Notes: generated from the letters alone by a model not told the origin. 20,107 nt of DNA from Euprymna scolopes (GCA_024364805.1 CM044497.1:102304957-102325063), one strand, 5' to 3'; counted from the first letter of the stretch, positions 11,619 through 20,074 are shown. Made by a program: numbers and translations.

Positions 11619-11662
11619 TAAAACTTACGTTATTAAATCCATTTTTTATCTGACTGGTTTTG

Positions 11663-11959
11663 TTAGTCTAAATGTAGTTTTTTCAATTCCAATATTTGTT
11701 CATTCATTTTATTCCTATGTCTTTCTTGTTTTTCCTCGAAGAATTTCATTAAATCTAACTGCTTTTCCAATATTTGTTCGTTCATTTCTTTCTTTTCTCT
11801 TCTTCGTTTTTCTTTGAGATACTTTATTAAATTTAACTGTTTGACTTCGTTTTGTTTCTGTATTGCCAATTGCTCTTCTCTGGACCATTTTTTAAGTTCA
11901 AATTGTTGACTTTGTTGGAATGTCACCATTTCAAAAATTGGTTTTGCCGACTCGTCCAT
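11663..11959 (-). pseudogene. Gypsy gag, N-terminal coiled-coil part
   Basis: An open stretch of about 98 residues is rich in Lys, Glu and Gln, with strong coiled-coil character. It contains a 26-residue unit twice in tandem (11687-11842), each ending MNEQILE. Related Gypsy elements have a Gln-rich helical segment in front of the gag domain. It is part of the broken element. Confidence 0.65.
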
Positions 11960-13060
11960 TTCGATTTTTTGGACGATATGGAATTACTTAATATGACAAA
12001 ACAATCCAATTCGTTGGTTTACTTTTACTATGGTACCAACTGTATAGAAAAAAAACTTTACAAAATTCGTACCTGGTTATTTAACGAATGTTTCCTTCAT
12101 ATATTTATTTCCTCGTGTGGCAATTTTTCTGAGAAAATAATTCGACGTTTGCATTCATACAGAAAGCAGTAGATTTCTTTTGTCATTTTTCAATTTTCGT
12201 AACGTGTAGATACTGGGTTCAATTCCTTGTTGATCCTACACATATTTTACTCTGTTTCCTTTAAAAAGAAAAAGTTAATTTTACGTGATCGAGAGTTGAT
12301 AGCATTTATTTAATTAATATTGGCTAATCTTTTTGATCTGCGCGAAAAAGTATATCTTTTCCTCGTTAACACTTTATTTGTCGTGCTTAGCGAAATTGTT
12401 TTTTTTTCCTTCTTCTTCGACGTACAGTCCCGAGGACCAGTGAAAAGTTTATTTTAATCGGATTAAAATCCGACGTCTTTTTTAATTTGTGCAAATATAT
12501 AATTTACTTTTGCAGGAGTTTTTCTTTTCATTTTCCAACGCTAATGCTTTTAAACGTATTAGCAAGACATGCTTTTTAGAACGACAAAGTTTTGTTTTTT
12601 GTACTTAATGAAAACTTGATCTCGTTAATTCAGGAATAATAATTCTCCACGCAATTCGTCTTATGAGTTCTCTTTCAGCTCGTCGTTTACGTTTAGGCTT
12701 TTTGATGACGTCTTTGTTAAACGCTTTTTTCAGCAAGAATTGTTGTCTTTTTTTCGAAGTGTTCTTTATCACGTATTTGTGGATTTTTACGCTCGAATGT
12801 TGTTTTTCCCTAACGTAGACAAGTAGTTTTTCCCGTTCTTCACCGAACTTTTGAAAAATAAATAGTTAAGAATTTTCGAATTTTCCGCGAGTATAGGAAA
12901 AATTATTTCGATTATCCGCGTGTTTTTTTTTCTTGAATTCTTTGAGTCGTCAAATTCTGACTCCCAATGGCTGTTTTTTAGAGTGAATTCGTTGTCCGAA
13001 TATTCGTCATTCAGTTGTTGTTAGCAATTATGGTAGATTGATCCTGGAAGTCCTTAAATT
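11960..13060 (-). other. Gypsy leader region, no coding seen
   Basis: About 1.1 kb between LTR and gag, T-rich on the plus strand, with no recognisable domain in any frame. It holds one perfect 16-base palindrome (TCGGATTAAAATCCGA, 12458-12473). It is most simply the untranslated leader of the LTR element. Confidence 0.5.
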
Positions 13061-13074
13061 GTCCTCGTCAGCCA
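13061..13074 (-). other. Candidate primer binding site of the Gypsy element
   Basis: Two bases inside the 5' LTR the minus strand reads TGGCTGACGAGGAC. This is close to the complement of the 3' end of an animal serine tRNA (the GACGAGG acceptor of tRNA-Ser(GCU)). Position and the leading TGG fit a primer binding site. The tRNA identity is an inference from memory. Confidence 0.5.
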
Positions 13075-13076
13075 GT

Positions 13077-13318
13077 TGTTGTAGATCCGTGCTAGGGGTT
13101 ACAAATGAAAGAAACCACAAGTAGTGTAAAATGTATAAAATATAATATGTATTTATCATAAAGAATACAGAAGCCACTAAAGTGGTATGAGGGGAACGTG
13201 TTCGTAGCATGCGATTAAACATGGTATGAATGTTTCCATTTTGTTTCTGAAACCAGTGGTATTCATAGGACTAGTTGATTCCACTTAGTTCTGAAATACG
13301 GGTGATTTGTACCCCACA
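13077..13318 (-). repeat. Gypsy LTR, 5' copy
   Basis: Read on the minus strand it starts TGTGGGGTACAAATC and ends GATCTACAACA, the usual TG...CA ends, for 242 bases. About 104 bases at its start recur at 8938-9040. AT-rich sequence with TATATTTTATA near 13133-13145 could have served as a TATA region, but this is weak. Confidence 0.85.
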
Positions 13319-13703
13319 ATAGTTAAAAAATACCGCCCCCTCCCTATGTTAAGAACGTCTTTCTAACTAACGATTTCAGTACGGTAAGATAGATGCATGT
13401 ATCATGTTTTTATTTCGAATTATTTACTCAAGAACCAAATTTGATGGAATTTTTTTTATTCGTAGTGTTGGACTTTTTTTAATTTTACCTATTTCGTAGA
13501 GCTAGAAATTAAAAAATAATTTAATTAAAACAAAAATCTTTTTCTCGTTTCGAATTATTAAATAAAGTAAAAATTCCACCTTTTTAATTGTAAATTTGTA
13601 ATTGTAAAGTAAAAAAAAACATTTTACAACTAACTATTTTTGGGGAAGGGGTGGTAAAGCCGAACATTAGACGCTAAAAATTAAATTAATTCATAAAAAG
13701 CTT

Positions 13704-13730
13704 GCAAAATACTCTCGATGCCTATATCAC
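13704..13730 (+). repeat. Inverted repeat, left member
   Basis: GCAAAATACTCTCGAT followed by a CCT-TATCAC block. It matches the reverse complement of 15455-15481 at 25 of 27 positions. Confidence 0.85.
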
Positions 13731-13971
13731 CGTTATGTTCCTATTTACTTGCCTCCTCACGAGAGCACAAGGTCAGTTTTTAATATGGGTAAAATCCAGC
13801 TCCCTAAAAAGGAGCATTCTGGATAGGAACAAAAATAAAAATTGCCTCAGTTTAGAATGATTTCTCCTCCACTGATCGAGATCAGAAATGGTTAAGTGTA
13901 GTATCGGAACAGAAACTACACAGTGATTTTGCTCAAGGCCAACGATAATATCGGTCAGAAGTGCTTTTCCA

Positions 13972-14265
13972 AAATAAACAATATAAAAAGAACTTAAAAA
14001 ATACTTGATTTATTTTAAACAATTTATACAGAATTCTTTTTATTTTAAACAATTTATACAGAATTCTTTTTATTTTAAACAATTTATACAAAATTCTTTT
14101 TATTTTAAACAATTTATACAGAATTCTTTTTATTTTAAACAATTTATACAGAATTCTTTTTATTTTAAATAATCTAAATAGAACTATTTATGATCATAGA
14201 TGAACAACATAAACGTATTTTAATTTTTAATTTAAAACAATATAAATAGAACTATTATTAATCTC
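13972..14265 (+). repeat. 30-bp tandem repeat array, left
   Basis: Five nearly identical copies of a 30-base unit (TTTTATTTTAAACAATTTAT then ACAGAATTCT) occupy about 14010-14160. Decayed copies lie on both sides. Because the unit is a multiple of three, the minus strand shows a false KIKRILYKLF repeat protein. The unit recurs inverted at 14760-15340. Confidence 0.95.
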
Positions 14266-14328
14266 GTGTTTATTGAAAATTGCATCGCGTGTTTTTTTTT
14301 ATAAACGATTAACTTTCTCTTTTTTAGT

Positions 14329-14761
14329 TTGTATGAGCCCCGAGTTATTTTTTTAATCGAAAATATAACCGATAGTGAGTTAAGACTGGTGTCTAGTTTT
14401 TCTGCGCAGTCGCTCGTGGTTCGAACCTGTGCAACCAGTGTTGACAGCACGGATCGGGAAACACTGTTTTCCTGTTTTCCGATAATTAATTCGGGAATGC
14501 TACCAGGGACATTAATTATATCGGATGGATGGGCTGGACCACTTCGATTATGGAAAATATCAACATGACGAAATTATTGACCCGATTGACTCCTCGGTAC
14601 ACATGCAAACGATAGAAGGTTTATGGTACCATTGTAAAAAAATGAAAAAGTTGGAAACAGAAACTTTTGAAATTCATATGGTAGAATTTATGTGGAAAAA
14701 AGAGAAAAGGATAAATCATTTCCAGATTAATAACAAGCATTCGAGAACGACGGTTGTTTAA
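14329..14761 (+). pseudogene. Merlin/IS1595-like (ISXO2-type) transposase remnant
   Basis: The first frame gives TDRETLFSCFPIINSGMLPG then TLIISDGWAG. A shifted frame continues DHFDYGKYQHDEIIDPIDSS, then HMQTIEGLWYHCKKMKK and HMVEFMWKKEKR. ISXO2-like DDE domains carry LPGTTIISDGW (second catalytic Asp), a VDP..GAHTQTIEG.W block and a final EFMWR motif, all in this order. The family cuts and pastes DNA with a DDE/N catalytic triad. Only about the C-terminal half is present, and one frameshift near 14535 splits it. The first catalytic Asp region is not identified. It is a DNA-transposon relic, not a host gene. Confidence 0.7.
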
Positions 14762-15340
14762 AAATCTGTTTATATCGTTTAAAATTTTAAAAGTGCATGG
14801 TAAAGTTTTACTTGGTTTCCACCTTAATATTTTACTTTAAAAGAACGACTTTTAAAAGTTTTATGATATGCTGAAAACGAATACCGCATTTAAATGTAGT
14901 AGTTTTGCAGATATTAAGCAATATGATTTCTTTGGTGTAAAGTGCTGGCCATAGTTGTACGCGGAAGCACGCATATTTTTTATGTACAAATATGGTCACG
15001 ACTTTTAACATCAATTATATTGCTTAATATCCGGTAAACTACTTATTTACAGACACTTTAAATACAATATTCGTTTTCAGAACACCCAAAAATCTTTGAA
15101 GTCATGATTTTAAATGGAAAATGTTAAGGTGGAAACCAAGTAAAATCTTACGGTTTAAAATTATTAAAAAAAATCTATTCATATTGTTTAAAATTAATAA
15201 TAAAAATATAGAATTTTCTGTGTATATTATTCATAACTAAAAATAATAAGTGTTTATATTGTAAAATATTATAAAAAGTTCTATTCATCTTTAAAATTTT
15301 CTGTATATATTGTTTAAAATAAATAAAAGTGTGTATTCTT
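14760..15340 (-). repeat. 30-bp repeat family, right, inverted array
   Basis: Decayed copies of the 30-bp unit in the opposite orientation occur at 14760-14795 and then 15171-15340. The clearest is near 15294-15325 (TTTTCTGTATATATTGTTTA), the near complement of the left unit. The array is interrupted by the MITE at 14803-15148. Confidence 0.7.
14803..15148. mobile_element. Palindromic (foldback) MITE with TA flanks
   Basis: The left half from 14803 (AAGTTTTACTTGGTTTCCAC) and the complement of the right half ending 15148 (AGATTTTACTTGGTTTCCAC) match along almost their whole length. The shared blocks include GCTGAAAACGAATA, GATATTAAGCAATAT and CCATA...GTAC next to the centre. The unpaired middle is about 20 bases near 14960-14983. 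TA flanks both ends (14801-14802 and 15149-15150), as in Tc1/mariner-type insertions. It encodes nothing. It sits between two 30-bp-family units (14760-14795 and 15171-15206), so it inserted into the repeat array. Confidence 0.75.
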
Positions 15341-15454
15341 TAAAAAAAAGTTGTAAATTCTGCTTGTTTAAACTGTTAATTAATACCGATATAATTGTTA
15401 ATATATTTTAGACATAGTAAGGTAACGGTGATTAGGAAATTATGTTCCTTTTAT

Positions 15455-15481
15455 GTGATAGAGGGATCGAGAGTATTTTGC
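15455..15481 (-). repeat. Inverted repeat, right member
   Basis: Reverse complement partner of 13704-13730. Inside it there are 27 bases not present on the left, bounded on both sides by TCAC, after which CGTTA resumes in both copies. Confidence 0.85.
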
Positions 15482-15789
15482 CACCTAATCTCCAGTCTGA
15501 TGAATAAAAATTGAAAATTAAAATCATTGGGCGGACGTTTAATAAATTGCTCCTTACCTCTAAATTCCAAAATTTGCTTTTTTATTTTTTCACGTTAATC
15601 TCATCGATTATTTGACTTTCAGATTAAAAAAACAATTATAAAAAAAAAATTTTTTTCAATGAATTTTATCGTTGGGGATCAGTTTTTAATTATAACTTCT
15701 ACGAAATTGAACACTTACTTTGTGACCATCACCGAGAAAAATATTATAACTCGATTAGGGTAATATGAACTTGGGGGGTTTCGAGGTGA

Positions 15790-16337
15790 GGATTCTGAAA
15801 TGTTTATTGCGTGACCTTTAATAACGGACTCGTAATAAATATATTCTTCCTATGTTTTGAAAAGTTTAACTTATTTCAAAATGATATAATTACATGTCAT
15901 GTTTGAATTAGTACGAATTCCAACGCATTTCGGGTGAAAACATCATTACCTACTAATGTTAAAATAAATAAAATCATAGGATGGTTTTGTTGATTATAAA
16001 TCTTTGAAACCTGCACATTTCAAGTGAAAACATTATAAACTACTTACATTTCTTGTTGAAATGAATACAAAGCAAGTAGTACAAAGCAGTTTTCTGTAAA
16101 TACGAAAACCTTATTCCTTCCACGTGTTGTGTAATCCAAGATGTCTTTAAATAATAAACAACTTGGAGCCATCAAAACTTAAATAAAATCGACCTGACTT
16201 AATATCACGTGTGTATCATGCAAATCTAGTTGAATGTTTGAAGAACATTAAAGACAGGCATGTACTGGGAAATCGATTTGCAAATGTTAATGTTATTGAA
16301 TTTCTAAAAAGATGGCCACCACACTGCTATTTATCAG
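15790..16337. other. Spacer with one diverged direct repeat
   Basis: GCATTTCGGGTGAAAACATC near 15925 and CACATTTCAAGTGAAAACAT near 16015 begin two related stretches of about 45 bases, roughly 90 bases apart. Otherwise I see nothing. The end, near 16310-16337, looks like an intron 3' end (see the exon entry). Confidence 0.4.
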
Positions 16338-16434
16338 GATAAGATCAGTACAGTTCATCAAATTGATGCAATTGTCAGCAGAGTTACAAGGACCTGAAAA
16401 TCCAGAGCTTCGTGATTTAGTTAAGTCTTTAATG
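16338..16434 (+). CDS. Candidate internal exon of an unidentified host gene
   Basis: A 97-base segment is bounded by a good acceptor (CACTGCTATTTATCAG ending 16337) and a strong donor (AATG then GTACGT at 16435). Only one of three frames is open. It reads IRSVQFIKLMQLSAELQGPE then NPELRDLVKSLM, phase 1 to phase 0. The two other frames have stops. The peptide looks like an amphipathic helical (HEAT/ARM-like) piece, but I do not recognise the gene. Base composition is less AT-rich than its surroundings. A frame starting with ATG at 16317 is also open through it to a stop near 16459, so it could be a 48-codon chance ORF. No partner exon was convincingly found in the window. Confidence 0.45.
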
Positions 16435-16525
16435 GTACGTGGTCCAATCTCAATGTAATTGTTTGATTATGTGATAATATGTTTTTTACTGATGTGTGTG
16501 TGTGTTTTTTTTTAATTTTCAACCA

Positions 16526-16550
16526 CCGTGGATTTCCACGGGTTCTGCTC

Positions 16551-16592
<42 letters not shown>
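16526..16592. repeat. Short palindrome followed by TTA microsatellite
   Basis: CCGTGGATTTCCACGG (16526-16541) is a 7-bp-arm palindrome. Ten bases on, a pure TTA run of about 41 bases fills 16552-16592. The combination resembles the end of a dispersed repeat with a simple-sequence tail, but no second copy is in the window. Confidence 0.75.
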
Positions 16593-16599
16593 GAAAGCT

Positions 16600-17915
16600 T
16601 TAATAATGTCCTTTGATAACAGGTTTCATTGATAAACATATTTTTATATTGCAATGTTGGAAACTATTCAAATAATTATTGACAAGGGAGTTATTTCATT
16701 TTATAATGCGTATAGTAATGACTTTTATAAAATAAGGTTTTACGGATTTTCTCTTCGTCTTGTGTGTATCAGATAGGATCATATTGGGAAAAGGTTGGAC
16801 TCATCCATAAGTGTGCTATAACACGAAACAGCATGAGTGTCATTAAGGAGTATAGATTCGCATTTGGTTATCATTGATTCCTGATTATCTTTAACCCAAT
16901 ATAAAGCTAAGAACGTGTCAGGATCCCAATCTGTGAGTTAAACAGAATTTATTGTTATTCATTTTGGCAAGTTTCAGGAGTTTGCGGTCAACCTTTAATT
17001 ATTATTACTTTGAGATCTATCCAGCATTAACTTTTGTCAAAATATGCGAATTCAATAACTCAAAACTACTTTATATGCCGCAAAACAAAACAACATAATA
17101 AATGAGAACAAATTAAGAGTGACTTCACGCTTTCAAAAGCTAAGGAAGTTCAACACTGAACCTATTTAAAAATTGTATCGATGCTCGGCTTTTGAATTAG
17201 TGTTTGGAAATAATCTAAGCAAATGAGGGTTGCTTATAAAAAAGGTAGATAGAAAAGATGAATTATTGTGTGACAAACACTTTGGCCAAGTGTATTTAAA
17301 GCAATATAATGTAGTTCCCACTTCTTGTAGGTCCCAGGCGGCTTGGAAATAGTTGCTGCTTCCAACCCCTAATTGTCGATCGATTTTTTTTATTTACTAT
17401 AATATTTCCTTGCACTTTAAAATAAAACCTTTTATTTTCTGCTGTTATTGTCTTCGTTTGACGACAGTCATATAAGTTCGCTTACAAAGCATTAAATAAA
17501 TGATAGAACAATTACATATGCACATAAAATCAAGCACTGAACAATGGAACGGTGTTTATTTGTTTAAATGAAAACAACTTGGATTTGCGTGCCTTTCCAT
17601 TCACAGGTGTCGTCATGGCTGACAGCTCACGGGTTGTTTCTATTATAAACTGATCAAAGTTTCATAAGCATGAAATAATCTGCAGGGTTTTCTTATTTTG
17701 CAGACGTGATATAACGGCATGAAAGCACCTGTAGATAGCTCTAACAATATGAAATCGGTAATCAGGGTTCAAATTCGGCAAGGAGCAGCTTATTTTCACT
17801 CGAAAAGTATCAGATCTACTTGATTATACATTTTATAAGGACATGTGAGACCTTTTACGATTGAATCACCAAAGTTGAGCAATGTTCAGAAATGAAGAGT
17901 GGTGCATGTTGTAAT
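16600..17915. other. No recognisable features
   Basis: AT-rich sequence without long open frames, repeats or RNA structure that I can identify. It would be intron if the exon at 16338-16434 is real. Two weak acceptor-like sites (before 17331 and 17607) were considered and rejected. Confidence 0.4.
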
Positions 17916-17917
17916 GA

Positions 17918-17936
17918 TTTTTTTTTTGGGGGGGGG
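17918..17936. repeat. T10 followed by G9 homopolymers
   Basis: Ten T directly followed by nine G. Such a junction can adopt unusual structure and is prone to length errors in assemblies. Confidence 0.85.
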
Positions 17937-18101
17937 TTATTAGCAAAGGTATGCATCCATCTCCACCTATAAATATATAAACGATTTAATCAAATTGTAG
18001 GCAACTAAAATAGGAAAAAGGAAACTTTATAGAAAATACCAGTTTATATCCATATAACCGAACATGGTGTATTCAGATGGATAGATTTAAATGAACTGAT
18101 T

Positions 18102-18102
18102 T

Positions 18103-18152
<50 letters not shown>
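18102..18152. repeat. GATA microsatellite
   Basis: About twelve uninterrupted copies of the tetranucleotide TAGA/GATA. Confidence 0.95.
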
Positions 18153-18549
18153 CACATACTTCAATATGAATTGTAATCTATAGGAGCTTTTTCATCTATT
18201 GCTATGTTATTCGATATTTCTCTAACGATTTTTGATAAAGTTTATTATGAAGCTTCATGCAGATTGGTTGTTGGTGTTTGGTTACGGTTTTCACAAATAA
18301 TTAAAAATCTGATTTTGAGTTGAATGTCATGTTCATCTCGTTTAAACTTGAACTTATATTTTCATCGATAACCAAACTGAATGAATCTTCAAAATTGTTT
18401 AATCGCAATTTTCTATCATTCATCTTTCACAGTTTCTAATAATTCAATCGATTCAAACTTAATAATACACCCAGATCTTCCCGCGTTCAGCTTCTGATAA
18501 CGATGTATAAAAGGCACTTTGCTTTTATTATAATAACTTTTTAATAATA

Positions 18550-18790
18550 CTAATTGTACCCGCCAAACCAGGCGTTGCCGTGGCGTTGTATGGTTGATGT
18601 AACAAACACACGGAGACGCACGTACACATACACACGCAAACACACACAGACGCGTACGCATGCACACACGCGCATACACAAAAACAAACACACGTGCAAA
18701 CACGCAAACACGCCATCGCACACACACTAACAAACACACGCACACATACACACACGCACACGCACACGCACACACACACGCATACAAAAA
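18550..18790 (-). mobile_element. Possible Helitron-like 3' end with CA-rich body
   Basis: On the minus strand the sequence runs through a CA/TG-rich tract (18605-18785), then ACGCCTGGTTTGGCGGG with a CGCC/GGCG hairpin (18561-18574). About eight bases later comes TTAG followed by T. Helitron 3' ends have a short GC-rich hairpin, a gap of about ten bases, then CTRR before a host T; here the last motif is TTAG, not a perfect match. It might instead be the 3' tail of another dispersed repeat. The right boundary is only a guess. Confidence 0.35.
18605..18785. repeat. CA-rich cryptic microsatellite
   Basis: About 180 bases of CA dinucleotides broken by CG, GA and TA steps. Cys-Val-Cys open frames on the minus strand here are artefacts of the repeat. 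Confidence 0.9.
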
Positions 18791-18810
18791 CTTTGGAAAT
18801 AGTTAAGAAT

Positions 18811-18932
18811 CGGCAGTTTTAAAGCTTCCAACTCATACATAAGGAGATTTTAAAGAGTATAAACTGACTTTGTAGACAGTTTAAAGGCTTCCAAATTACA
18901 CATACAGAGATTTTTAAGTATATAAACTGCAA
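18811..18932 (+). repeat. Tandem duplication, unit about 60 bp
   Basis: GGCAGTTTTAAAGCTTCCAA... to TATAAACTGAC (18812-18868) is followed by GACAGTTTAAAGGCTTCCAA... to TATAAACTGCA (18875-18931). The two units are clearly related, with a handful of differences. Confidence 0.8.
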
Positions 18933-18949
18933 AATACTGGTTATAAACA

Positions 18950-19370
18950 CGGGTCTCTGCTATAATAATCGGTTTATTTGTTTTTATTTTTTATTTTTTA
19001 TTTAGCGTATAAATAAAGAATTTTCGTTTTTTAAGAAGAAATAATGGTTATTAGTGCCGATGTGTCTAAAACAGTATGTATGATGTATGTACACAGAAAA
19101 GATTTAGCACGGTAGTCAGAAATAAACTGTACGGGTCTTGGTTATATTAATTGATTTACTTTTTTAGTTTTATTGACGAAAATTATGTATTTATACGATA
19201 AATAGCGTATAAATACATACTTTTCGTCAATCGTACTTTAAAAGGAGAGATTTGTCCAGCTTTTATAAAATGAAGAAACAATAATGGTTATCAGTGCCAA
19301 TGTGTCGAAACAGCATGTCTGATATATGTAAACAGAAAAGATTTAGCACGGTAGCGTAACTGTTTAATAA
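18950..19370 (+). repeat. Tandem duplication, unit about 180 bp
   Basis: Unit one (about 18950-19128) and unit two (about 19130-19370) share, in the same order, ACGGGTCT, a GGTTTATT/TGATTTACT block, TAGCGTATAAATA, AATAATGGTTATYAGTGCC and AGAAAAGATTTAGCACGGTA. Unit two is longer because of the hairpin at 19173-19230 and an extra stretch near 19231-19275. The best-conserved part is AGAAAAGATTTAGCACGGTA, identical in both (19096-19115 and 19335-19354). Confidence 0.8.
19173..19230. repeat. Hairpin with 25-bp arms
   Basis: TTGACGAAAATTATGTATTT plus ATACG (19173-19197) pairs with 19206-19230 with one mismatch in 25, across an 8-base loop. No poly-T tract follows and no small-RNA promoter is visible. 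Confidence 0.9.
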
Positions 19371-19379
19371 AAACTAACA

Positions 19380-20074
19380 TGTACGGTATACTTAATGTAT
19401 AAATGAAAGCATTCTAGCCTTAGAAAACATTGTCGCGGTGTGTTGCAGTTGTTTAATATGCGCTTGTCTTAGGTGTATTTTATATAAAACTATTACCTCT
19501 TGTATATAAGAAGTCATATTGGAAAATTTCTAGAGTGTTCGTTTATGTAATAAGAGTCAGATTCTGGAATGAACGAATAGTCAGTTTTGGTCAATGAGAT
19601 TCAGCGAAAGGGATAATTTATTATTTTTGTATTGGGAAACGGAAGGGTTATGTTATAGCTATGAGCTAATAAGTGTGCAACCTCATATTTGTAGAAAGTA
19701 TAGAAATTTTCCCGCTAATGAAATGGAGCGTAAGAGTACTTGATATTTAGAGGGGAACTACGAACCACTTCTTCTAAATATGGTTGCGATTGTGATGATG
19801 GCGTCCTAGGATGAAATGTGGGATTTTATAAAGACAAAATGTGGCGTTAAAAATTACATAAGATGGTGGATAATAGTGAGACATAATACATTTTTATGTG
19901 CCATCTGTTGTTGGAAACCTATATGCAGATTTATATCGATACAATTTCTATTCGTTCAACAACTTTCAGTTACTTTTCTTATCGAATTCGTAATTCCCAG
20001 TAATTTATCGGAAGTTGCTCAGTGATATTATCAAAATTTGTACACCGTAAATCAGCACCTCCTACTTAGATTTA

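Larger units (their letters stand above)
8938..13318 (-). mobile_element. Ty3/Gypsy LTR retrotransposon, broken copy
   Basis: Matching LTR sequence lies at both ends (13077-13318 and 8938-9040). Between them, on the minus strand, are gag, protease, reverse transcriptase, RNase H and integrase-tail remnants in Gypsy order. The gag and RT wording is that of the K02A2.6-like Gypsy group common in invertebrates. The copy is plainly broken, with around ten or more breaks, and cannot be active. By eye the shared LTR segments differ at about eight of roughly 100 positions, so the insertion is old. A long leader of about 1.1 kb (11960-13070) separates the LTR from gag. Confidence 0.9.
13390..15790 (+). 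mobile_element. Merlin/IS1595-like DNA transposon relic with long inverted flanks
   Basis: A decayed transposase (14329-14761) lies between inverted sequence on both sides. From inside out these are facing arrays of a 30-bp repeat (13972-14265 and 14760-15340), a 27-bp inverted pair (13704-13730 and 15455-15481), and weaker inverted homology. In that last class ATTTCGTAGAGCTAGAAATT near 13490 matches the complement of sequence near 15690-15705. The outer limits are approximate, and I could not find convincing 8-9-bp target duplications. The Merlin assignment rests on the transposase, not on the ends. Confidence 0.6.

Noticed and set aside
9030-11817. Plus-strand open frames across the Gypsy element
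   Set aside because: They are antisense shadows of gag and pol, which are recognisable on the minus strand.
13028-13222. Minus-strand 64-codon frame in the LTR
   Set aside because: It crosses the LTR and primer-binding region and resembles no protein.
13933-14142. Minus-strand repeat protein KIKRILYKLF
   Set aside because: It is the 30-bp DNA repeat read in frame; it has no homologous form in the inverted array and no other coding signal.
14416-14430. GGTTCGAACC as a tRNA or SINE B box
   Set aside because: No A box at the right distance and no cloverleaf; the bases lie within the transposase relic.
14832-15014. Minus-strand 60-codon frame
   Set aside because: It lies wholly inside the palindromic MITE and has no recognisable motif.
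17317-17374. Second exon after CCCACTTCTTGTAG
   Set aside because: It would read VPGGLEIVAASNP then stop, in phase with the candidate exon, but the peptide is too short to judge and the acceptor is ordinary.
17590-17650. Exon after TTTCCATTCACAG with ATGGCTGAC
   Set aside because: The frame closes after about a dozen codons and no donor follows.
18416-18787. Minus-strand Cys/Val-rich 123-codon protein
   Set aside because: Most of it is the CA-rich repeat and the rest runs through the repeat terminus; it has no domain.
19816-20025. Plus-strand 69-codon frame, hydrophobic and Cys/Trp-rich
   Set aside because: No recognisable motif, no splice or promoter context, and the length is within chance.
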